The notes beneath the pieces were generated by a model that saw only the letters and a program-made list of their open reading frames with translations, did no database searches and was not told the origin of the DNA. The position numbers and the translations under genes are program-made. This document shows positions 56,791 through 64,000 of a stretch of DNA of 64,000 nucleotides, one piece after another. Positions within the stretch are counted from its first letter, which is position 1. Each line of letters opens with the position of its first letter. The DNA comes from Atrina japonica (lineage: Eukaryota; Mollusca; Bivalvia; Pterioida; Pinnidae), in assembly GCA_030159075.1 (NCBI GenBank), contig BROG01000562.1:248001-312000 (forward strand), read 5' to 3'.

Positions 56791-57378
56791 AATAAAATGT
56801 GATATATTTCTACAGTAATTGGTTGCAGTTTTCTTTTTTTTTTCAGTTTACCAGTAAAGACGATTTTGTGAATATATAGATAACACCATATAACAATATC
56901 ACCAGTTGAATGAAAACCTCTTCATGAAATATTACTTTTATTATTGTATTGTTTGTATTGACAGGAATTCATGTGGTTCATCTGTTGCTGATTTCGTTTT
57001 TTTTTTTTTTTTTGGTCTATGTATTTCAGATTTTATTTTTGATTCATTTTTACTTCATTTTCTTGTGTAATTTTTTTTAAACTGAGTTTTTTTTTTTTGG
57101 AGTTCCTACATATGTAAATACAAAAACAAGATTTACGAGATTAAACCTTTATTGCGAGGAAATATTGTCTAATTAGATATGCAAAGGTACAAAGCACAAA
57201 CATAATTATTATCAAAACATAAACTTAGCACTAACAATATATAAACAACTTATTATGATGATTGTCTTTAACATATGCACATCTAACATAAATGCAATTG
57301 GGACAAAGTATAAAACAAACAGTTGACACTATATAAAGTTCATTGACTAGAAACTTAGAGTTTATAATAAAATGTCAA

Positions 57379-60019
57379 TTAGTTGCTGTCGCTGTCCTCT
57401 GGTGTGGGATCTGGCACTGGTATGTCACAAATGTGACCAAGGAAGTTGGAGGTGGTGATAGTCCTAGAATGGAGCTGCTCCCACAATGATGAAAGGTGTC
57501 CCTGGAACCTTTTGTACTGTGTACGTTGCCAGCGGGCAAGGGTCTGCTCCTCTACAAGGCGTACTTGCTGACCAACTGACTTTGCTTCCTTCAACAACGC
57601 TGGCACCAGTTTATAGAACTGTAGTTTGTTGCCATTGGCCTTGCTGTTAAATCTACGATGCCAGCCTGTAAGAAAAGAAGAGAAATTATTATGTTTCAAG
57701 AAAAAATTGTACATAATGTAATTAATGATTGAAGATGCATGATTGTCATTACATATCTTGGTAACTATATAATTATAATAAATAATTTGTTATGCTCATA
57801 GTATCATATTTACAGTGTAAACATAAATTATTTTGCATAATAATACAATTACAAATACGTTTGTTATGTTTATATGTAAGATCTGTATTGGCCGAGGTTA
57901 GGAGTTGTAGATCCAAATGACAGTTATACGGCAACCAGTTCAAACTATTAAAAAGGGTGTTTCGATACTCATCATATTTGGGACAATTTTCATATTTATA
58001 TACATAAACTTACCCTCCACATCATTGTTGGTTCTAATGGAAAGCTGATACACCGACCACTGGGCAACACTCCACACTGAACTTTGCAATCACGTCCCTG
58101 TCTATGTACCCCATGAGCTGTTGGAGAAGTGGTGCGGTAGCTGCAGCAGTCAGATGTCTGTATGCAGGTACAATGTGCTCGGCTGGTAAGTATGGTAGTG
58201 CTAAGACCTTTTTGATGAACAGGTTGACAGCTTTGTCGGTGCAGTAGGCAGTCTTAAGGCCCAAGTTTGCAACTTTCCGCATGACAGCTTGTCCCCAATG
58301 GAATGAACAGCCCTTTATGTCTGCTTGCGGATACACGGCTTTCACTGCTGCCCAGGCACCTGTAAGAAAATGACTAGTAAATTTTTTGGCAACCACAACA
58401 TTATCACATTAAAAACAATTGCATTGCATTCATCTTAGAAATTTCGTTCTTAATGTTTTTATCTAAGTGATTGTACCTGATAAAAGCTTATATCCATAGG
58501 TGTTACCGGTATTACTTTTTCAATTTTTTTGTTGTTGTTGTTGCAGTGGTTGTCTTTTTGACATATCCCCTGTTGTAAGTATTAATGAATATTTTTAAAT
58601 TGTACAAATCATGAATTAAGTACCAATTTTAGTTTTGATAATAAATTTTAGTATATAAAAATTAATATGGAATACTTACCAGATTCGTAGTCTAGGCAGA
58701 ATTCTTGGACTCTGTGCTCAGGTATCAGTTGGTTGAGTCTGTTAAAAACCTGTAAACAAAATAACAACTATTAAGAAAACTGTGATTACTGTACAATTGT
58801 CATATTCAACTACCGATATCAATGTATAACTGTTAAATACTGTTTATCTACATATTATTATCTTGAAAGTTCATACTATAAATGGATGTTACATAAATGG
58901 ATGTTACATAAGTAGCAAGATCTGCCTATAAAATAAAAATAAAAATAACTTACTGCTTTGTAGTCTTTCTTTTCCCTACGGGACATCAACACAAATAGCA
59001 GAGGTATCTGTTTCATACAGTTGTCTTTCTGGATGAAGGCATGAATGGAGAACAGTTGGTAAAACGGTTTCTTCACCACTTTGAAGGTACCGTCGACATA
59101 CCATTTCTTTGCATTCTGCAGAAGGTGAAGTTGTTGGGGTGTTGCAAACATGATGTGTCGCTTCTCGTTGACAGTGATGTCACCAACAATAAAGTCGTCA
59201 CACTTGAGGAATGCTGTGTTGATCTGGAAATTTTTTTTATATAATATATATATATATAATATACATAGTGAATATATTTTCGATTTGGTAATTTTATGTA
59301 TGTTGTTGTTGGTGTATCAAGTTCTCTCGTTGGCAATAATTCCATATTCCCCTATACTTGTGTATACAGTGATCGTCTCATCTACATATACTCCATGTCT
59401 AAATATATCTACAATGAATACATAAATTCTTACCTGGAATGTCAAATCTTTTGGCTCCTCTGGTCTCAACTTTTGTCGTAGTCTGTTTACAGATCTCTCA
59501 ACATAAGCTGGGTTTGGTAGGTTGAAGTCGTCGTCACTAATCACCTCCATGGCTGTATCTACGATGTCACCAGCGGAAACATATGGCTGTTGTTCTGCTG
59601 CTATAAGAGCCTGAAACATAAGCACAATAATAACTAACTAACATAATTGGTAAAAATGGGTTATTATTTACATTAACTATGTATCAAACTTGACTGTTCG
59701 AGGTTTAGTGCCTGGTTGACATTTACTCCATACCTAGTCTTTTTTATCATAATAATCTGTAAAGTGTTATATCAACTATTCAACTTATTTGTATGGTTTA
59801 TCTCATATACAATGTAATAATCCACGAGACGTGTAAATTATGCTATTTAGACATATTTCAGAAGAAGCATGTTTTTAAGTATAGTATACCTGTGCTCTAA
59901 CTGTAGTCTTCTTGGTAAGACCTGGGTCACTAGCATGTACATGTTGGTTTGGTCCAGGAATAAACTGGTTACCACGTTGCACTACTGTTGCTTTGCACCA
60001 AATACTTTTACTACGGACA
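57379..60019 (-). CDS. FLYWCH/MULE transposase-type gene, six exons, one frameshift
   Basis: Exons (minus): 59,890-60,019 (FLYWCH finger end: IWCKATVVQRGNQF, GPNQHVHASDPG), 59,434-59,610, 58,954-59,223, 58,680-58,749, 58,014-58,359 and 57,379-57,665. All junctions are GT-AG and in phase. MULE DDE landmarks are present: WYVDGTFKVV (first Asp), EFCLDYESGAW (second Asp), CSFHWGQAVMRKV, and TNNDVEGWHRRFN (Glu). Exon 58,014-58,359 is one nucleotide out of register: the frame changes between DRDVIAKFS and VAQWSVYQLS near 58,080. The C-terminus ends PEDSDSN. It is either a recently broken MULE transposase or host copy, or there is an assembly error. Upstream exons and TIRs were not identified. Confidence 0.75.
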
Positions 60020-60281
60020 CTGCAGAACGCTTATGTGTATTAAAAACCTTTACAGAGGATGTAAGTGCATTACGTCAAAATGCTATATATTCTGAGATCT
60101 ACGGTATAGTCCGTACTTGATCGAGAGACATACGTTTACAAACAACTAAAAATACATACTATAGATGGGAATCACATGATTCACTCCACTATTAAAACTG
60201 CAGTTCAGACTTGAAACGGACCAGATGAATTTTTGCTTGTGGACCACTACACTAGTTATTTTAGTCAACATCATCTACAAC

Positions 60282-60698
60282 ATGGAGCAGAGCTACAGTC
60301 AATCCATTGATAGTCAATTGTACATGGTGTACGCAGAAACCGTATTAAACAAGATGTACGAAGTAGCCAATACTCAATGTTACGGCTTTGAGATTGATTA
60401 TCCGAGTCAAAATCAACATTCCTGCCTGATGATATATGATGACGGCACAATGATGTTTCACTACTTTGACGAGGCTCTAGACACGGTGAACGAAATTAAC
60501 ATTTAAGAAAAATTTGAAGAAAGTTTAGAGCAATCCAGCATTCCTAAAGCATTTAGAGACGTCTACAAACAGCAATTCTACAGCCCAGATTGGAGAACTA
60601 CTCAACAGAGCAAAGAAACAGACCGAAACCGACTTTGGGATACGGTGTATCGTTTGATGCAACTGGCACCCCGTCTCCATAATGAAGTGACAGTTTAA
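60282..60698 (+). pseudogene. unassigned small ORF with CYGF/PSQxxHxC signature, one stop
   Basis: The frame begins MEQSYSQSIDSQLYMVYAET at an ACAACATGG context (an in-frame ATG exists at 60,225). The signature TQCYGFEIDYPSQNQHSCLM resembles a small protein with C-x-G ... PSQ--H-C seen beside mobile elements in invertebrates. A TAA at 60,504-60,506 cuts it after VNEINI, but the frame continues through IPKAFRDVYKQQFYSPDWR and RLWDTVYRLMQLAPRLHNE to TAA at 60,696, for 138 codons in all. The paired Cys/His could bind a metal. The 3' hairpin matches that after the Polinton protease, suggesting common origin. Function unknown. Confidence 0.5.
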
Positions 60699-60737
60699 GA
60701 ATTGTTTATTTGTTCATTCAATTATTGTACATTTTCC

Positions 60738-60805
60738 AGAGGGACATTCCCCTAACCCTCTGCGAAAATACATTTTGATTTCTTTTTAACGGGGAAAATT
60801 AAAAC
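60738..60805 (+). terminator. 3' hairpin motif, second copy
   Basis: AGAGGG and CCCTCT pair around a GGGACATTCCC inner hairpin (60,738-60,761). ACGGGGAAAATTAAAACATG follows. Compare 56,078-56,132. Confidence 0.5.
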
Positions 60806-61089
60806 ATGTTGCATTACAAAATTAATCTTGTCGTCTTTTTTGATAGAAATATGAGCTTTTTAAAAAAAAAAAAAAAAAAATGTTCATGTATTTTATCTAG
60901 GTATAAGGTGTACACCTATAGTTTAAGCATAGTACTAGTACACGGTAGACACAAAAAGTACAAGAGTTATATGGTGTAAAAACACCATTGAGAAACTATG
61001 AGAATGAGTATTAGTATCACAAACTCTATGAGACGTACGAGCTATAGAGATTCTAAGTAAAAAAGAAAATAAGGATACAAATATAAAAA

Positions 61090-61228
61090 CTTCAGATACC
61101 AAAGTGTAAATCAATAGAACGTCCAGGACACAGAGACAAATCCGATAAAAAATGGACAAACACGGACCTCTGGAAACCAAGAGGTGGGATCAGGTGCCAT
61201 GGAGGAGTAAGCATCCCCTGTCGGCCGG
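61090..61228 (-). repeat. PLE 3' tail, copy 2 (solo)
   Basis: This ~140-bp block matches 47,491-47,630 closely (GTCCAGGACACAGAGACAAA, GAGGTGGGATCAGGTGCCAT). No RT sequence lies to its right, so it is a severely 5'-truncated insertion or a solo tail. Confidence 0.8.
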
Positions 61229-61324
61229 TAATAGTGTGTAACACAACTCTACGAGACGTACCAGCTATAGATATTCTAAGTTAAAGATTCAGAGAAAGAA
61301 TAAGGGCACTGGTGAAATAATAGC

Positions 61325-61475
61325 GACAGTAAAACAGGTGGTCAGATGTCAAAAACAGGTGGTCAGATGCCTAGTGTCAAAATGTCAAAAACAGGTGGCC
61401 AGATGCCAAGTGTCAAAATGTCAAAAACAGGTGGCCAGATACCAGGTGTCAAAATGTCAAAAACAGGTGGCCAAC
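61325..61475. repeat. about 34-bp minisatellite, four to five copies
   Basis: AAAACAGGTGG(T/C)CAGAT and CAAGTGTCAAAATGTC alternate. The open frame across it is an artefact. Confidence 0.88.
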
Positions 61476-61574
61476 TTATACGTTATGTCAGACCATGCTC
61501 CTCTAACTAAGGACGTTTTATGGTAGATACGGAGATCTTGTTAAACAATATGTAGTCTCAGAAGAATGTTTTGA

Positions 61575-61730
61575 ATTTGAATAGTTTTTAACGCCACGCT
61601 TAACATTTTTTTTCATTTTATGGTGGTGGTCAAGTTTCAATGGTGGATGAGATAACCCAATTACAATGTACCCCGTGAAGAGACCAACGGTCTCGCATCT
61701 TGGCCCACGACCAGCAGAATTTCTAACATT
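61575..61730 (-). mobile_element. tRNA-Ser-like SINE, family 3, partial inverted copy
   Basis: ATTACAATGTACCCCGTGAA, AGAGACCAACGGTCTC and the TGGTGGTGG(T/C)CA tail match the body of family 3. The tRNA head is missing. Confidence 0.5.
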
Positions 61731-62059
61731 ACATAATGTTGCAGAAATTGTGTTCTGTTAGCGTACATGTGCCAAAGTGTTTGCTGAATTGCAATTTTTT
61801 AGCCGTATTATCATCACTTTTTCTTTCGGAAATATATTTATATCAAATTCGAGCTTAACGATAAAGTCTTATTGACAGAATCAAACGTCATCAGCATTTG
61901 TTTTGGAAACATTTGCGAAAATATAACTTTTGTGTTGTTGATAATGTCTGTTGAATATACTTAATAATTGTGCAAAGATAATTATTTCCCTGAATAAAAA
62001 TTCTACATGTACGTATGTTACCAGTGCACAGAAACCCCGTAAGACATCGTATAATGGAA

Positions 62060-62150
62060 GTTACTTGTGGCAGGCCGATGGTCTCTCCTCCAATAAAATC
62101 TGGCCACCACCATATGAATGAAAAATTATTGAGCGTGAGGTGAAACTATT
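62060..62150 (+). mobile_element. SINE family 3 tail fragment
   Basis: CAGGCCGATGGTCTCTCCTC and ATCTGGCCACCACCATATGA match the 3' body of the family. Confidence 0.5.
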
Positions 62151-62228
62151 CAAAATTCAAAATATATTTATTTTTCATAGTATGGTAATATTTTTATTTA
62201 TTATGCGAAATCAGATTCATTATCTTAT

Positions 62229-63237
62229 CTACCCTTTAACAATAATAGACTCTGCTTAAAATCAATGATATGAATTGGCGCACATGTATTTTAGGGGCTA
62301 GTGAGTTAAAGGAATTTAAGTTTGAAAATAAGCATTCACATTTAAGCACCGTAAGTGGAACATTAACAAAACGAAACTATTTCATCTCAAGTCCATATTT
62401 TACTGAGACATAAATGAAACTATATTATTTATCTCGCGGGCATTACTATCGACAATATGCGGGCGCGTTGAATGGCCACATTTCCACTGAAAAATTTGCT
62501 TTCCCTCAATTCTGAGCAAAAATTTCCCAATTGTGTTCATTTACCGTGAAGCTTACATTCGTATACAAAGGATAAATTGCATTTTAACCACCACTCTATC
62601 AAAAATCCTCCATTGTTTGTATGTGTCCTCATGAGTAAAATAATTATAAGTATTTTTTCTCAACCTGGCCCTTGCGATGTGAAATTCACATTTGAAAGGG
62701 TAAAATACCTTCTCCCCAAATGATACAGAATCAGGTCGCATAACAAAGCATGGTAATCTAAGATTGTGTACCAATAATGCTAACAGTCTAAAACTATGAT
62801 CAATGACCGCTTTTTGGCTTTAGGGACTCTTGTTAAGTATATAATTTGGTTATGGGGAACTAAGAAAATGTTTAGAAAGGAAATAATATACAAAACATTA
62901 ACTCACACAATATAAATAAAACTAACACGAACTGATGTAACCGGATCATATTTCATCTGCCATTCATTCTTTCCAGTGGTTTATCTCTGACGTATTTGGA
63001 CTTGTATGGTACCACTTTTTCTTTCAGAAATATATATCTATACTCAATCCGATCTGAACTAATGGAGTAGTCATGACAGAAACTATCGTCTTGAGCATTA
63101 ATTTTTGACTCTTTTGTCAAGCTTTAACTTCGGAATTGTTATTTATAATCATATAACCATAACTGTACACAGTAGCCTACTATATTGCATAAATCTTCAA
63201 CACTGAGTTGTCGGTCTTAGCACTTTTCGTCTTGACA
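62229..63237. other. non-coding stretch
   Basis: It begins with a degraded copy of the 91-bp TTAA foldback (about 62,229-62,310). I see no gene in the remainder. Confidence 0.5.
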
Positions 63238-63363
<126 letters not shown>

Positions 63364-63439
63364 CGTCAAACAAAAATTAGTTTAATATCCAAATAAAAAT
63401 GTACAAATAAAAGCAGTTTTCAGTTTTTATTTACTTATA

Positions 63440-63480
63440 CTGCGATATGTTTCGCGTTACAAACGCTCATCAGGCAATGA
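63440..63480 (-). ncRNA. hammerhead-ribozyme-like core
   Basis: On the minus strand CTGATGA (63,473-63,467) is followed by a 3-bp stem II with 7-nt loop (GCG TTTGTAA CGC) and GAAA (63,453-63,450), then CATATCGCAGTATAAG. CTGATGA, stem II, GAAA is the hammerhead catalytic core, and such motifs are known from Penelope-like elements. Stem III would be very short and stem I is not evident, so activity is doubtful. Confidence 0.45.
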
Positions 63481-63941
63481 TCATCAACAGAAATGTGTTG
63501 AGTATGTATCATGAATCTCATAGTGATAAAATAAATGTATTTATAAGCAGTTAATGAAATGAATTATATTGCATTAATATTTGATGCTGAATGTAAAGAA
63601 TGAACTACATGTGTAAATATATAATCTGAAAAGGAAGCTACTCCCTTGCATTAGATAATATGAAAAGCGAGAGTTAGATTCTGCTCAGAAATGGTTTGTA
63701 TTTTGAAATATTGGCATAATTTTGAAATTCCCATTGATACACTGTAATATGTGTGCGGAAGCAAATTTATTTTGACTTTGCGGTTGCTTTTATGTAGAGC
63801 AAGCTACCTTATGGTTTTTTGACCGAGTACATCCAAAATATTTCTCTTTGCACTTTTCATATAACATTACATATATTACTTTTTAGAATTATAATTAAAA
63901 ATTCTCTAGATGATAAACAAAATTAAAAGCAATAATATGAA

Positions 63942-64000
63942 AATCTCAGATACGAAAGTATAAATGTTTAGGATGCCCAAGATACATATATATGTACAAA
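63942..64000 (-). repeat. PLE 3' tail, copy 3, cut by the window edge
   Basis: ATCTCAGATACGAAAGTATA and AGGATGCCCAAGATACAT follow the start of the tail copies at 47,491 and 61,091. A PLE body, if present, would lie to the right of the window. Confidence 0.6.

Noticed and set aside
61338..61526. Gln/Val/Ala-repeat ORF after the third gene cluster
   Set aside because: It is a ~34-bp minisatellite. The frame has no support outside it.

Overview
The window is animal nuclear DNA. It is AT-rich, full of microsatellites, minisatellites and tRNA-derived SINEs, and its one recognisable host gene has spliced exons with GT-AG borders. One SINE family, whose tail carries a GGCACGTTAAAGAAC-like block and a GACGTCTCCATATGAG block, is typical of bivalve and gastropod genomes. 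I infer a mollusc, probably a bivalve. No bacterial features are present.

Layout. 1-18,300 is mostly non-coding: microsatellites, SINEs, foldback elements, a 64-bp minisatellite beside a dead LINE reverse-transcriptase fragment (about 9,845-10,330), and a possible signal-peptide first exon on the minus strand at 1,597-1,681. 18,314-39,015 (minus) holds a complete 15-exon gene for KRIT1/CCM1 (763 codons): Nudix-like N-terminus, NPxF motifs, ankyrin repeats and FERM domain. Its introns carry SINEs, MITEs and several minisatellites. One minisatellite is built from the 3' end of a KRIT1 exon together with its splice donor. 39,035-47,450 contains no supported coding exon, only foldback elements, a 124-bp tandem array, a candidate 1-kb element and possible promoter/5' UTR sequence for KRIT1.

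47,485-60,760 is a cluster of mobile elements. A minus-strand Penelope-like retroelement (PLE) is 5'-truncated and frame-broken. Next to it lies a decayed partial Polinton/Maverick (50,298-56,140) with a divergently transcribed proline-rich protein, packaging ATPase, lysine-rich core-like protein, two small conserved Polinton proteins, chromodomain integrase, two-helix membrane protein, a glycine-rich minor-virion-like remnant and an adenovirus-type protease remnant. No DNA polymerase B or major capsid gene was seen. A multi-exon FLYWCH/MULE transposase gene follows (57,379-60,019, minus) with one frameshift. An unassigned small ORF at 60,282-60,698 ends in a 3' hairpin motif like the one after the Polinton protease. 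The last 3 kb has SINE tails, two further copies of the PLE 3' region and a hammerhead-ribozyme-like core.

Most notable: (1) the proline-rich Polinton gene is followed by what looks like a replication-dependent histone mRNA 3'-end signal (stem-loop, ACCCA, purine-rich downstream element); (2) the 66-bp KRIT1 exon/donor minisatellite multiplies a 5' splice site about twelve times; (3) a 91-bp TTAA-bounded foldback family occurs in three exact-length copies, and a fragment mimics a KRIT1 micro-exon.
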